Made by a program: the position numbers and the translations under genes
Notes under the pieces: model-generated
The model's input: only the letters and a program-made list of their open reading frames with translations
Told to the model about the DNA's origin: nothing
Databases searched by the model: none
In this document: piece after piece, positions 37,125 through 45,554 of the stretch
How the letters are laid out: every line of letters starts with the position of its first letter
Numbering within the stretch: position 1 is the stretch's first letter
Source: an uncultured Gammaproteobacteria bacterium
GTDB taxonomy: Bacteria; Pseudomonadota; Gammaproteobacteria; CAMYKB01
NCBI GenBank assembly: GCA_947258875.1
Contig: CAMYKB010000026.1
Coordinates: 1 to 60,144, forward strand
Reading direction: 5' to 3'
Length of the DNA stretch: 60,144 nucleotides

Positions 37125-38240
37125 TTACCATTCTGCCACCTGTGACACAGCACGTTCGCGCACTCCTCCAGCCCACCATATCCTGCAAGCGCCTTCATCC
37201 GAAACCATGCACGGCCCTATAGGGTTACGCGGTGTGCAGGCGTTACCATAAATACGGCACTCGTTAGGATAAACCTTGCCGAGCACTACACGTGCACAAT
37301 CACACCCTTGCGGCATTTGTCCTACCCGCTTACGATCAGCATCAGCATAACTCGGTAATTGCTTACGGGCATCATGGGCAGCCAGCGAGTCCTTCAAGGC
37401 ATAACCGGAGGCAGGAATAATACCGACACCTCGCCAGTTGGCATCGACAACGTTCATGGTTTCCTTGAGCTGTGCCTGCGCCGTTTTATTACCACCGGGT
37501 TTAACCACTTCTGAATAACAATTATTGAGGAAGCGCAGTCCGTCCAGTAGTTGCCGCAACGTGGAGTACATGGCGGCAAGTAATGATTCGGGAGTGAAGC
37601 CGGCAACCGCAGCCGGCATCTGGTGTTTATCGATAACAAATTGCCACTCCTCAGGACCCATGACCGTAGACACATGGCCTGGTGCAATAAGGGCATCGAA
37701 ACCAGCCGTCTCGGATTCCAACAACATGGCGACAGCCGGCCATGTGAGGCGCCCTGAGAGCAGGATTAACAAATTGTCCGGTACACCCTCGACCAGCATG
37801 GCAGCAACAGGTGCCGTAGTGGTTTCAAAACCGGCCGCGAAAAACACTACCGTGCGGTCAGGGTTAGCATCAGCTATGCGTATCGCCTCTGTAGGCGATG
37901 CGATTGGCCTGATATCGGCACCGGCTGCCTTGGCCTGTTGCAGGGAACGGATTTCGCGATGAGGCAAATTAACGGGAACCCGCAGCATGTCGCCGAAGGC
38001 CACCAGGATGACGTCTTCCTTTAGCGCCAGCTGCATGGCTTCATACACATCTTCTTCAGGGCAGATACACACGGGACAACCGGGGCCCGGAATCAATTCG
38101 ATTTGTAGTGGTAAGGCGCCACGTAAACCAGCCATAGTGATCGAACGTTCATGCCCGCCGCAGACATTCATGATACGAACCTTTTCCGGTAACTCCAGGT
38201 CCCGTATCTTCTGCAACCATTGTCTGGCGCTAAGCGGCAT
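37125..38240 (-). CDS. hypD: Hydrogenase formation protein HypD
   Basis: A 371-residue [4Fe-4S] scaffold protein. Conserved motifs are MNVCGGHERSI, PGPGCPVCICPE, FAAGFETTTAP and APGHVSTVMGPEEW. A C-terminal cysteine set is in GQMPQGCDCARVV and NECRIYGNACTPRNP. With HypC it assembles the Fe(CN)2CO unit of the NiFe site. It begins 13 bases after the hypB stop. Confidence 0.95.
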   Translation of the reverse strand: MPLSARQWLQKIRDLELPEKVRIMNVCGGHERSITMAGLRGALPLQIELIPGPGCPVCICPEEDVYEAMQLALKEDVILVAFGDMLRVPVNLPHREIRSLQQAKAAGADIRPIASPTEAIRIADANPDRTVVFFAAGFETTTAPVAAMLVEGVPDNLLILLSGRLTWPAVAMLLESETAGFDALIAPGHVSTVMGPEEWQFVIDKHQMPAAVAGFTPESLLAAMYSTLRQLLDGLRFLNNCYSEVVKPGGNKTAQAQLKETMNVVDANWRGVGIIPASGYALKDSLAAHDARKQLPSYADADRKRVGQMPQGCDCARVVLGKVYPNECRIYGNACTPRNPIGPCMVSDEGACRIWWAGGVRERAVSQVAEW

Positions 38241-38253
38241 GACGAGTTACCTG

Positions 38254-39102
38254 TCAGCCGTGAGAATGTTTAACATGTTGATGTGAATGCGAAACATGGA
38301 GCCGCGCGTCCTCGGGTTGTATCGTGGGCCGTTGTGTTTCACCAGCAGTGACCCGCTGACGTTGCTTTTCAATTTCGATATCCAGCCAAGCCAACCAGGT
38401 ATCCAGTCCATCTGCAGTAGTGGACGACACTGAACACAGTGGCGCATCACTGGCCAGGTGGCGCAGATAACCTTCAGCACGCTGCGGGTCGAAGCCTTGT
38501 AAATAAGGCAGCAGGTCGGTCTTGGTAATCATTACCAGATCCGCCGCACGAAATATGACGGGATATTTGGCAGGTTTGTCATCACCTTCCGGTACGGAAA
38601 GTAACGTGACATTAAGGTGCTGCCCCAGATCGAAACTGGCCGGGCACACCAGATTACCAACGTTCTCTATGAATAGGATATCAAGGCCATCAAGGCTCAT
38701 ATGATGCAGCGTGTTGTGCACCATGTGTGCATCCAGGTGACAGGCGCTGCCGGTGGTTATCTGTACTGCTTCTATACCTTTGGCGCGGATACGCTCGGCA
38801 TCGTTCTCAGTTTCGAGATCACCCTCTATTACTGCAATGGAATATTGATCGTGTAGGGCGTCAACTGTGGCCTCAAGCAACGCTGTTTTACCTGCACCGG
38901 GCGAAGACATGAGGTTAATTGCCAGGACGCCATGTGTATCAAAATGACTGCGATTGTGTGCGGCCTGATGATCGTTCTCACTCAGCAGATTTTGCAAAAC
39001 CTCGACACTTTCACGCCCGCTGCGGGTATAGGCATGCTTGCCTTCAGCAGTGACCAGATGTGCATTGCCAGGAGTTATATTACAGCCACAAGTGTCACAC
39101 AT
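38254..39102 (-). CDS. hypB: Nickel-inserting GTPase HypB with C-terminal His-rich tail
   Basis: From ATG 39102 (AGGAG Shine-Dalgarno, 282 residues). It begins MCDTCGCN, the high-affinity CxxCGC nickel site. The G-domain has P-loop NLMSSPGAGKTALLE, metal-site residues in the ACHLDAHMV segment, and NKxD-like TKTD. The protein ends with a His-rich tail, RLHVSHSHQHVKHSHG (six His). Many HypB proteins carry a His stretch near the N-terminus; here it is at the C-terminus. It delivers nickel with HypA, encoded 46 bases upstream. Confidence 0.93.
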   Translation of the reverse strand: MCDTCGCNITPGNAHLVTAEGKHAYTRSGRESVEVLQNLLSENDHQAAHNRSHFDTHGVLAINLMSSPGAGKTALLEATVDALHDQYSIAVIEGDLETENDAERIRAKGIEAVQITTGSACHLDAHMVHNTLHHMSLDGLDILFIENVGNLVCPASFDLGQHLNVTLLSVPEGDDKPAKYPVIFRAADLVMITKTDLLPYLQGFDPQRAEGYLRHLASDAPLCSVSSTTADGLDTWLAWLDIEIEKQRQRVTAGETQRPTIQPEDARLHVSHSHQHVKHSHG

Positions 39103-39148
39103 GTTCTTTCTCCTGAACCTTGTAGACAACTAACCAAGGAAGCTCTGA

Positions 39149-39493
39149 TTAATGTATCAACTCGAGACTTGCCAGCAGCAACTCGTCACCACTGATGAGT
39201 TGCGCATGCCAGTCACCACATTTCCCGCAGACCAGCCTGTTCGCAGCTGCCTCGGTCTCAGCACCACATCGCTTACAGCGCACGCGTATCGGCAGCTCTT
39301 CAATCACCAGTTCTGCGCCATCAGCCAGCGTGCCGAGGCTAGCCACCGTATAGGCCTGCCGCAGTAACTGGCTCTCGACGCCGGACAAAGCTCCGATTTG
39401 CAAATATACTTTTTCGATACCACAGGCTTGATACTCGGTGGCCACATTTTCGATCTGTGAGATCAACGCATGACATATCGAAAGCTCGTGCAT
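39149..39493 (-). CDS. hypA: Hydrogenase nickel chaperone HypA
   Basis: A 114-residue protein. It starts MHELSICHALI (nickel-binding MHE). The zinc site uses two CxxC pairs, in RVRCKRCGAET and RLVCGKCGDWH. It passes nickel to the hydrogenase large subunit with HypB. It lies 9 bases after the hypC stop. The extra CGDWH feature is normal for the family. Confidence 0.95.
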   Translation of the reverse strand: MHELSICHALISQIENVATEYQACGIEKVYLQIGALSGVESQLLRQAYTVASLGTLADGAELVIEELPIRVRCKRCGAETEAAANRLVCGKCGDWHAQLISGDELLLASLELIH

Positions 39494-39502
39494 TAGTGTT
39501 TC

Positions 39503-39745
39503 TCAGATGGCTGCTACGGCGGCATCAGCAGCCAGCATCTCGTCATAAATTTCCCATGCGCTGCTGGCTTCTTGCGGGGTAACCTTCTGGATGGCATAAC
39601 CGACATGCACCATCACATAATCACCGGCTTCAACAGGGTCATCCTGCAACATAAACAAACTCACATCCCGCTCGATGCCCTTGGCCACACATCGGGCATT
39701 GAATCCATCGATGGCTGTAATCTGCATGGGGATAGCCAGGCACAT
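39503..39745 (-). CDS. hypC: Hydrogenase assembly chaperone HypC
   Basis: An 80-residue protein from ATG 39745. It begins MCLAIPMQI; removal of Met exposes Cys 2, which holds the iron unit with HypD. The signature GDYVMVHVGYAIQKV is present. The frame is open upstream to 39811, but that extension would bury Cys 2 and is rejected. It is the first gene of hypCABDFE, about 41 bases after the predicted transcription start at 39786. Confidence 0.95.
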   Translation of the reverse strand: MCLAIPMQITAIDGFNARCVAKGIERDVSLFMLQDDPVEAGDYVMVHVGYAIQKVTPQEASSAWEIYDEMLAADAAVAAI

Positions 39746-39792
39746 AAGATTTCGTTTCACACCTTTCAATAATCGCCTTGATGACGGCACCC

Positions 39793-39862
39793 ATTTAAGT
39801 ACATGATCCATAATGAATAATTGACTTGGATCAAGGGTTATTGCGTCAAAATGGTCTTAAAT
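39793..39862. promoter_or_regulatory. Symmetric divergent FNR promoter (hyp operon and small membrane protein)
   Basis: The box TTGAC-TTGG-ATCAA (39821-39834) matches the FNR consensus at 9 of 10 bases. A minus-10 TTAAAT is found at 39857-39862 on the plus strand, and an identical TTAAAT at 39798-39793 on the minus strand. Each lies the same distance from the box. Class II starts (box centre at minus 41.5) would fall at 39869 and 39786. Both flanking transcription units should be induced when oxygen is low. Confidence 0.75.
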
Positions 39863-39916
39863 TCGGCCCATGACAGTGAAAGCATGTTAAATCACCACCG
39901 GACTGGAGGAATCAAG

Positions 39917-40120
39917 GTGAAGATGAAATTATTCGCACTATTTACGCTAATTGTGGCGCATGTAGCGTTCGGTGCCGCCGCACAGGCACATGGCCTGGGG
40001 CATTCAAGCTCTTTCAGTGGCGTGATGCATTTCTCCCATCATGGCGTTGAGCTGATTATGTTTATCATGACCGTGGTGATGGGTATCCTGCTTATGCAGC
40101 TCCGCAGAAAAAAACCATAG
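39917..40120 (+). CDS. Small His-rich membrane protein divergent from hyp operon
   Basis: I do not recognise this as a named family. From GTG 39917 (GGAGG Shine-Dalgarno 7 bases upstream) it is 67 residues; ATG 39923 is an alternative start. A signal-like helix (LFALFTLIVAHVAFGAAAQA) is followed by a His-containing stretch (HGLGHSS, MHFSHHGVE), one transmembrane helix (LIMFIMTVVMGILLMQL) and a basic tail RRKKP. The His-X-His layout before a helix faintly recalls the first part of HupE/UreJ nickel/cobalt permeases, but only one such helix is present. The shared FNR promoter suggests a role in hydrogenase metal supply or assembly. Confidence 0.7.
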   Translation: MKMKLFALFTLIVAHVAFGAAAQAHGLGHSSSFSGVMHFSHHGVELIMFIMTVVMGILLMQLRRKKP

Positions 40121-40129
40121 AGGGTCTCT

Positions 40130-40165
40130 ACCAGGCACCCTACCCGACGGGTACAGGGTCCTGGT
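40130..40165. terminator. Bidirectional terminator hairpin overlapping fieF end
   Basis: ACCAGG-C-ACCCT (40130-40141) pairs with AGGGT-CCTGGT (40155-40165), with an inner CCCG/CGGG stem. It lies between the convergent small membrane protein gene and the exporter gene and includes the exporter stop codon. An A-run just before it supplies a U-tract for minus-strand transcripts. Confidence 0.65.
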
Positions 40166-41027
40166 GAATTATGACATCGGCCGTAGGATAAATTTCTTTG
40201 ATAGCCGCTTCGACTTCATCGCTAATGACATGGGCATTATGTAATGCCGTGTTCTCATCAATTTCCAAATGCAACTGAATAAACTGTGTTTGACCCGACT
40301 GTCGCGTACGTAGCTCATGGATGCCATGAACCTCCTTGTGTGAGCAGGCAATATCGCAAATATTTTTCTCTATCTCCGGCGCCAATTGCCGATCCAACAG
40401 CATTTGGACCGCTTCGTGCCCGATATGCCAGGCGTGATAGAGGATATAAACAGCAATGCACATACCGAATACCGGGTCAAACCCGTGTTTGCCAAATGCG
40501 GCAAGCAATAGCGCAATAATGATACTGATATTAACCAACACGTCCGTTGTGTAATGTAATGAATCAGCCTTGATAGCAAGCGAACCCGTACGCTTGATGA
40601 CATGCCGTTGAATCAATAACAAGCCCAGTGTCATGATGGTGGAGAACACCATGACAACTATACTGACAGTAATCCCATGCAATGGCGTTGGATGTAACAA
40701 GCGCTCGACGGCATGCAGCATTAGAAAAATGGCTGAACCTGCGATGAAAGTGGATTGCCCAAGCCCCGCCAGCGATTCAGCCTTGCCATGGCCGAAACGA
40801 TGCTCCTCGTCGGCCGGCATCAGAGAATAGCGCACCGCCAAAAGGTTGATGACAGAGGCCACCACATCCATAAGCGAGTCGACAAACGATGCAAGCACAC
40901 TTACTGAACCACTCAATAACCAGGCGAAAAGTTTGAATGCGATCAGCAGGCTCGCTGTTGCCACAGAGGCAAAAGTCGCCAAGCGTAACAGTTTGGCAGT
41001 TTCGGTCTCGCTGACTACGGGTTTCAT
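40140..41027 (-). CDS. Cation diffusion facilitator exporter (FieF/YiiP-like)
   Basis: A 295-residue CDF protein. Six transmembrane helices fill about 15-205, with the metal-site pattern DSLMD (helix 2) and HYTTD (helix 5, from DSLHYTTDVLVN). The motif RFGHGKAESLAGLGQS marks the loop after helix 2. The cytoplasmic C-terminal domain (about 210-290) has HGIHELRTRQSG and HLEIDEN. It exports divalent metals such as Zn or Fe by proton antiport; specificity is not certain. It faces the hyp region. Confidence 0.85.
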   Translation of the reverse strand: MKPVVSETETAKLLRLATFASVATASLLIAFKLFAWLLSGSVSVLASFVDSLMDVVASVINLLAVRYSLMPADEEHRFGHGKAESLAGLGQSTFIAGSAIFLMLHAVERLLHPTPLHGITVSIVVMVFSTIMTLGLLLIQRHVIKRTGSLAIKADSLHYTTDVLVNISIIIALLLAAFGKHGFDPVFGMCIAVYILYHAWHIGHEAVQMLLDRQLAPEIEKNICDIACSHKEVHGIHELRTRQSGQTQFIQLHLEIDENTALHNAHVISDEVEAAIKEIYPTADVIIHQDPVPVG

Positions 41028-41234
41028 ATAGGTTGATGTGTGATGCCTGAGTCCAGCTATGGTATCAAACCCAGCTCAACAATCATTACTGCGGGTCATA
41101 GCGATTCGCAACAAATGTTGTATAATTATTAGCAATGCAATATTTGATATAGCATTAATACTATTAATACAAGAACCATGAAATGATAATACACACGCAA
41201 TTACCCCTTACTAGAGCCACTGGTTAGCCAATCA

Positions 41235-42323
41235 ATGCCTGAAAACTCGCCAGAGATTATGTCAACAACAGTCGACAGCGCCGCGATTGAACTTGATGCA
41301 TCACAAATGGTAGCTGCACAGTCTCTACAACAACTCGCCGGCAGGTTGGAACAGCAACAAAGCATGCTTCAACGCCTAGGTACACTGCTGACGAACCGGG
41401 AGAACACACCGAGCCAAGGCGTGTATCTCTGGGGCGGTGTCGGCCGCGGCAAGACACTGCTCATGGACCGTTTTTATAATGAATTGTCCGTTGGAAAAAA
41501 GATACGCACCCACTTTCACCGCTTGATGCATGCCGTGCACAATGAGCTCAAGAGCTTCAAACATGAGAAAAATCCGTTACAGGCCGTTGCAAAACAATTT
41601 GCTACCCGCTACCGGATCATCTGCCTGGATGAATTTCATGCACTGGATATTGGCGACGCAATGATACTATCGGGCCTGCTAAATAGCCTGTTCGCCGAGG
41701 GCACTGCACTGGTTACGACCTCGAACAGACACCCTGATGATCTCTATAAAAACGGCTTGCAACGCGCCCGCTTCCTGCCTGCGATCGATTTGATAAAACA
41801 ATCGATGCAAGTCGTTGAAGTCGATGCTGGCATTGACTACCGCTTGCGTGCATTGAGTACAACACAGGTTTATAACACGCCCCTAGGCGACGCAAGCGAA
41901 GCCGTTCTGCAGACGGCATTCGATCGCCTCGTGGGTGCTGCCGGCAGCACACAGCAAGGCATTAAGATTCAGGGGCGTATTATCGATACCCGGCAACATG
42001 CAGATGAAGTGGTATGGTTTGAGTTTGCGGATATCTGTGGCGGGCCACGCAGCACCAACGACTACATTGAGGTTGCGCGGTGTTACAATACCGTGCTGAT
42101 TTCAAACATTCCGGTAATGGAAAACCGTGATGACGAGGCGCGCCGCTTTATCAATCTCATCGATGAGCTCTATGATCGCCGCGTCAAACTATTCGTCTCG
42201 GCAGCAGCGCCTATGGATACGCTCTACCGCGGCAAGCGACTGGTGTTTCAGTTTAATCGCACCACCAGCCGACTGCATGAAATGCAAACACGGGAGTATC
42301 TGGCGGAAGAACACCGCCCCTGA
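41235..42323 (+). CDS. zapE: AFG1-family cell-division ATPase ZapE
   Basis: A 362-residue AAA-like ATPase. Walker A is [15 protein letters not shown] (about 64-78), Walker B is [16 protein letters not shown] (about 127-142), and sensor-1 is [12 protein letters not shown]. The C-terminal part has [18 protein letters not shown] and [16 protein letters not shown]. In E. coli, ZapE acts on the Z ring under low oxygen or stress. No strong Shine-Dalgarno precedes ATG 41235, so ATG 41259 remains a possible start. mdh follows 65 bases later. Confidence 0.9.
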   Translation: MPENSPEIMSTTVDSAAIELDASQMVAAQSLQQLAGRLEQQQSMLQRLGTLLTNRENTPSQGVYLWGGVGRGKTLLMDRFYNELSVGKKIRTHFHRLMHAVHNELKSFKHEKNPLQAVAKQFATRYRIICLDEFHALDIGDAMILSGLLNSLFAEGTALVTTSNRHPDDLYKNGLQRARFLPAIDLIKQSMQVVEVDAGIDYRLRALSTTQVYNTPLGDASEAVLQTAFDRLVGAAGSTQQGIKIQGRIIDTRQHADEVVWFEFADICGGPRSTNDYIEVARCYNTVLISNIPVMENRDDEARRFINLIDELYDRRVKLFVSAAAPMDTLYRGKRLVFQFNRTTSRLHEMQTREYLAEEHRP

Positions 42324-42388
42324 ATGGCGACTCAACGACAATAGCGAGCCATCCATCTATTAATCAATTATCAAACCTGGAGTTCGAC

Positions 42389-43366
42389 ATGAAACAAGCT
42401 CTACGGGTCACGATTACCGGCGCTGCGGGCAATATTGGTTATGCCCTCGCCTTTCGCATTGCTGCTGGCGATATGTTGGGACCAGATCAACCAGTCATCC
42501 TGCAACTTCTCGAGATTGAACCGGCGCTTGCAGCGCTTGAAGGTGTTGTTATGGAACTTAATGATTGCGCCTTTCCCTTGCTGACTGACATCGTTGCAAC
42601 AACTGACCTTACGACTGGTTTCAAGGATACTGACTATGCATTGCTGGTCGGCTCCCGCCCCCGCGGGCCAGGTATGGAGCGCAAGGACCTGCTGAGTGCC
42701 AACGGCGCGATCTTCGCACCGCAAGGTAAAGCGATTAATGACCATGCCTCAAAAGATATCAAGGTACTGATTGTCGGCAACCCAGCTAACACCAATGCCC
42801 TGATCGCAGCCGAAAATGCACCGGATCTGGATTCGCGTCAATTCACCTCCATGATGCGGCTCGATCATAATCGCGCCATCAGTCAGATCGCCGAAGAAAC
42901 CGGCGCTCACGTCAACGACGTGAAAAAGATGATCGTGTGGGGAAACCATTCATCCACCCAGTACCCGGATATCAGCCAGTGTGTCGTTAGAGGTAAGCCC
43001 GCGGCAGAATTAGTTGAACAGAAGTGGTATCGGAATGACTTCATTCCCACCGTACAGCAACGTGGCGCTGCAATTATCAAGGCACGCGGCGCCTCTTCGG
43101 CTGCTTCAGCAGCTTCAGCAGCCATTGACCATATGCGCAGCTGGGCGCTGGGAACAGCCAAAGGCGACTGGGCCAGTATGGGCATCCCCTCTGACGGGAG
43201 TTATGGCATCGCCGAAGGCATCATGTATTCCTACCCCGTGACCTGCAAAAACGGCAAGTACGAAATCGTGCAAGACCTGGAGATCGACGAGTTCAGCCGC
43301 GAACGCATGCAAGCCACCGAACAGGAGTTACGCGAAGAACGTGCCGCGGTAGAAGATTTATTGTAA
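42389..43366 (+). CDS. mdh: Malate dehydrogenase
   Basis: A 325-residue cytosolic-type malate dehydrogenase. The NAD loop is [17 protein letters not shown] (about 9-25). Substrate-binding Arg residues lie in [13 protein letters not shown], and the active-site segment [14 protein letters not shown] and catalytic His in [11 protein letters not shown] are present. It interconverts malate and oxaloacetate with NAD(H) in the TCA cycle. A GGAG Shine-Dalgarno precedes the ATG. Confidence 0.95.
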   Translation: MKQALRVTITGAAGNIGYALAFRIAAGDMLGPDQPVILQLLEIEPALAALEGVVMELNDCAFPLLTDIVATTDLTTGFKDTDYALLVGSRPRGPGMERKDLLSANGAIFAPQGKAINDHASKDIKVLIVGNPANTNALIAAENAPDLDSRQFTSMMRLDHNRAISQIAEETGAHVNDVKKMIVWGNHSSTQYPDISQCVVRGKPAAELVEQKWYRNDFIPTVQQRGAAIIKARGASSAASAASAAIDHMRSWALGTAKGDWASMGIPSDGSYGIAEGIMYSYPVTCKNGKYEIVQDLEIDEFSRERMQATEQELREERAAVEDLL

Positions 43367-43407
43367 CCGCAGTATGGGCTACACATTTCTATCCGAACGC
43401 TATCATC

Positions 43408-43510
43408 GTTCCCGCGTATACCTACTTGAAAGCAAACCGTAGGCGACGCTTTCCTATAGGGATATAGGCGCAGGAGCAGTTACCGAGGAAGCTAAAGCTG
43501 AGACGGGAAC
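43408..43510. repeat. 103-base unit with terminal inverted repeats
   Basis: GTTCCCG (43408-43414) and CGGGAAC (43504-43510) bound the unit. Inside is a CCTATA-GGGA-TATAGG hairpin (43453-43468). It could be a small non-autonomous element or a folded RNA 3-prime end of mdh. No second copy is seen in the window. Confidence 0.35.
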
Positions 43511-43533
43511 CCTGTAATATATAGTGCTTTTCT

Positions 43534-43564
43534 CTGTATCCCCCCGCCTGCGCGGGGATGACAG
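43534..43564 (-). repeat. Extragenic palindrome, copy A (reverse orientation)
   Basis: Read on the minus strand it gives CTGTCATCCCCGCGCAGGCG and continues into GGGGGATACAG. It is the same GTCAT-CCCGCG-AGGCGGG design as copies at 43718-43737 and 50840-50859. Together with copy B it forms a head-to-head pair about 155 bases apart. Confidence 0.65.
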
Positions 43565-43717
43565 ATAAGATACGCCATCCTCATTACTCTACAGAAGAGT
43601 GAGAACCAGAATATCTTCATAAGATGGGCAGCGTAGCGTAACCCATCGTGACTTGATCAAATGTAAGCTGGCGAACAGCCAGCTATCGCCAAACCCACTC
43701 TCCTAGTTCTCGCCGTC

Positions 43718-43737
43718 ATACCCGCGCAGGCGGGTAT
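43718..43737 (+). repeat. Extragenic palindrome, copy B
   Basis: ATACCCGC-GCAG-GCGGGTAT is a perfect 8-bp hairpin with a 4-base loop, preceded by GTC and followed by CCAGT. The arm changes (ATACCCGC here, ATTCCCGC at 50840) are matched on both sides, so pairing is conserved. The design is widespread in gammaproteobacterial genomes. Confidence 0.7.
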
Positions 43738-43896
43738 CCAGTCAAAAAAATGTTTCCTTACTCTCTGAATCTCCGTTTACCACAGGGCTGACGACCTTCG
43801 TAGGGGGTAAAGCGCAGAAACCCGGCATGACATTATCAAACATGGGCTGCTGGGCCACGGGTGAACTCCTAAGCTACCCTGTTAATGTCTCCCCAT

Positions 43897-45417
43897 CTAC
43901 CATTCCACTTGCATCTGAAACTGCTCCCGCAATACATTCTTCTGCACTTTTCCCATGCTGTTACGCGGCAATTCATCAACAATAAACACGCGCTTGGCAA
44001 CTTTATAGTTCGCCAATGACTGTTTTAGTGAACCAATAATATCCTGCTCGGCCAATTCAGCTGAATTTTCAAGCACAACAATGGCAACCACCGCTTCACC
44101 AAAGTCAGGATGTGGTAGACCAATTACCGCAGACTCATTCACTCCATCGAGATCATCAATGCACGACTCCACTTCTTTAGGATAAACGTTATAACCGCCG
44201 CATATCACCATATCTTTCGAGCGTCCAACGATGGAAATGTAACCGTTATCGGGATTACATTTGGCAATATCGCCGGTCTTGAAAAAACCATCATCGGTAA
44301 AATCTTCGGCAGTTTTTTCCGGCATTTGCCAATAGCCTTTAAAAACGTTTTTTCCTTTAACCTGTAACTGCCCCACGCTACCGTCAGTTATCTGTTCACC
44401 ATGTTCATCAATAATGCGCGCTTCGACACCGGGTAACGGCAAACCCACTGTACCCGGCAAGCGTTCTCCATTAAGCGGATTTGAAGTATTCATGCCGGTT
44501 TCCGTCATGCCATAGCGTTCCAGGATGGTATGGCCGGTACGTTCATTAAATTCCTCGAAGGTCTGTTCGAGTAGCGGCGCCGAACCGGAAATAAACAAAC
44601 GCATATTGCGGCAGCTAACTTTGTTGAAACCGGGATCGGCCAGCAACCGTGTATAGAAAGTCGGCACACCCATGAAGACTGTAGATTCAGGTAATAAGCG
44701 AATCACATCAGCGCTATTAAATGTTGGCAGGAAAAACATCTTGCTGCCGTTCAACAAGGCACAATGACAGGCCACAAACAGCCCATGCACATGAAAAATC
44801 GGCAAGGCATGCAGTAACACATCACCCTCCCGCCAACCCCAGTAGGCATGCAGCGCTAGTGCGTTTTCAGCCAGATTCTCGTGTGTGAGCATGGCGCCCT
44901 TGGGCAGGCCTGTGGTACCAGAGGTATAAAGAATTGCGGCAACATCATGAGGAGCGCATTTCTCTGTTTTGAAATTCGGCTCTGTACCCTCTATTGCATC
45001 GACAAAACTGCCGCTGCCATCGGCCTTCAGAGTGTAGAGTTTATCGATACCTGATTTCCTAGAAAGTTCTTTTAAGACTTTGTAATTACTTGAATTACAT
45101 ATGACAGCAGCCGGCTCAGCATTATCCAGGAAATATGCCAGCTCGCGCGCCTGATAAGCAGTGTTTAGCGGCAAATAGATGAATCCCGCACGCAGACAGG
45201 CCAGGTATAAAAATAGTGCCTGTGGTGATTTATCAACCTGTACTACAACACGGTCGCCTTTGCAGATACCGACACCGGTTAAAAAACGAGCATAACGTGC
45301 TGATTCTTGCCCCACTTCCTTGAAGCTGTAACGCCGTGCCGCAAACGTTTCGATACAACATTGACTGTCATCTTGAGAAAAGCGTTTCTCAAATAGCGTA
45401 TAAAGATTGGCGTTCAT
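43897..45417 (-). CDS. matB: Malonyl-CoA synthetase (acyl-CoA ligase)
   Basis: A 506-residue ANL-superfamily ligase from ATG 45417. It has the P-loop ILYTSGTTGLPKGAMLTHEN, HALPIFHVHGL, ERYGMTETGMN, TGDIAK and the catalytic Lys in PRNSMGKVQKN. It converts malonate, ATP and CoA to malonyl-CoA. Assignment to malonate rests on overall likeness to MatB and on neighbours: a divergent FCD-GntR regulator, a C4-type TRAP system and malonyl-CoA decarboxylase. The frame is open 14 codons further upstream. Confidence 0.88.
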   Translation of the reverse strand: MNANLYTLFEKRFSQDDSQCCIETFAARRYSFKEVGQESARYARFLTGVGICKGDRVVVQVDKSPQALFLYLACLRAGFIYLPLNTAYQARELAYFLDNAEPAAVICNSSNYKVLKELSRKSGIDKLYTLKADGSGSFVDAIEGTEPNFKTEKCAPHDVAAILYTSGTTGLPKGAMLTHENLAENALALHAYWGWREGDVLLHALPIFHVHGLFVACHCALLNGSKMFFLPTFNSADVIRLLPESTVFMGVPTFYTRLLADPGFNKVSCRNMRLFISGSAPLLEQTFEEFNERTGHTILERYGMTETGMNTSNPLNGERLPGTVGLPLPGVEARIIDEHGEQITDGSVGQLQVKGKNVFKGYWQMPEKTAEDFTDDGFFKTGDIAKCNPDNGYISIVGRSKDMVICGGYNVYPKEVESCIDDLDGVNESAVIGLPHPDFGEAVVAIVVLENSAELAEQDIIGSLKQSLANYKVAKRVFIVDELPRNSMGKVQKNVLREQFQMQVEW

Positions 45418-45485
45418 TAGATTTCTATTAAATAAGCGTGATCTTATGCAGCTTGACAAAGTTCTGGGCCGTTACTATAACCGAT

Positions 45486-45503
45486 AATTCATAATTATAA
45501 ATT
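45486..45503. promoter_or_regulatory. Candidate MatR operator
   Basis: AATTCATAATTATAAATT is an 18-base palindrome with a single mismatched pair. It lies between matB and matR, about 68 bases from each start, an expected place for a GntR-family dimer. It is AT-rich and might overlap minus-10 elements of one or both promoters. Confidence 0.45.
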
Positions 45504-45554
45504 CAAAATTACAAGGCTGAATGTGTATAGCAGCTAAACAGGATTTTTCCAGGC

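Larger units (their letters stand above)
43367..43896. other. Repeat-rich spacer between mdh and matB, no gene
   Basis: This 530-base convergent gap has no plausible reading frame. It holds a 103-base unit bounded by GTTCCCG/CGGGAAC (43408-43510), two palindromic units in opposite orientation (43534-43564 and 43718-43737), and between them a GATGGG/CCCATC hairpin (43623-43647). It resembles a mosaic of extragenic palindromes. Confidence 0.65.

Noticed and set aside
40140-41027. FieF-like exporter as part of an enteric fieF-cpxP arrangement
   Set aside because: In E. coli these genes are neighbours, but here the exporter is 14 kb from the cpx locus and has no GTAAA-N5-GTAAA box at its start.
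43653-43660. TTGATCAA as a possible FNR box
   Set aside because: The two half-sites touch without the required 4-base spacer, and the site lies in a convergent repeat-rich gap with no nearby start codon.
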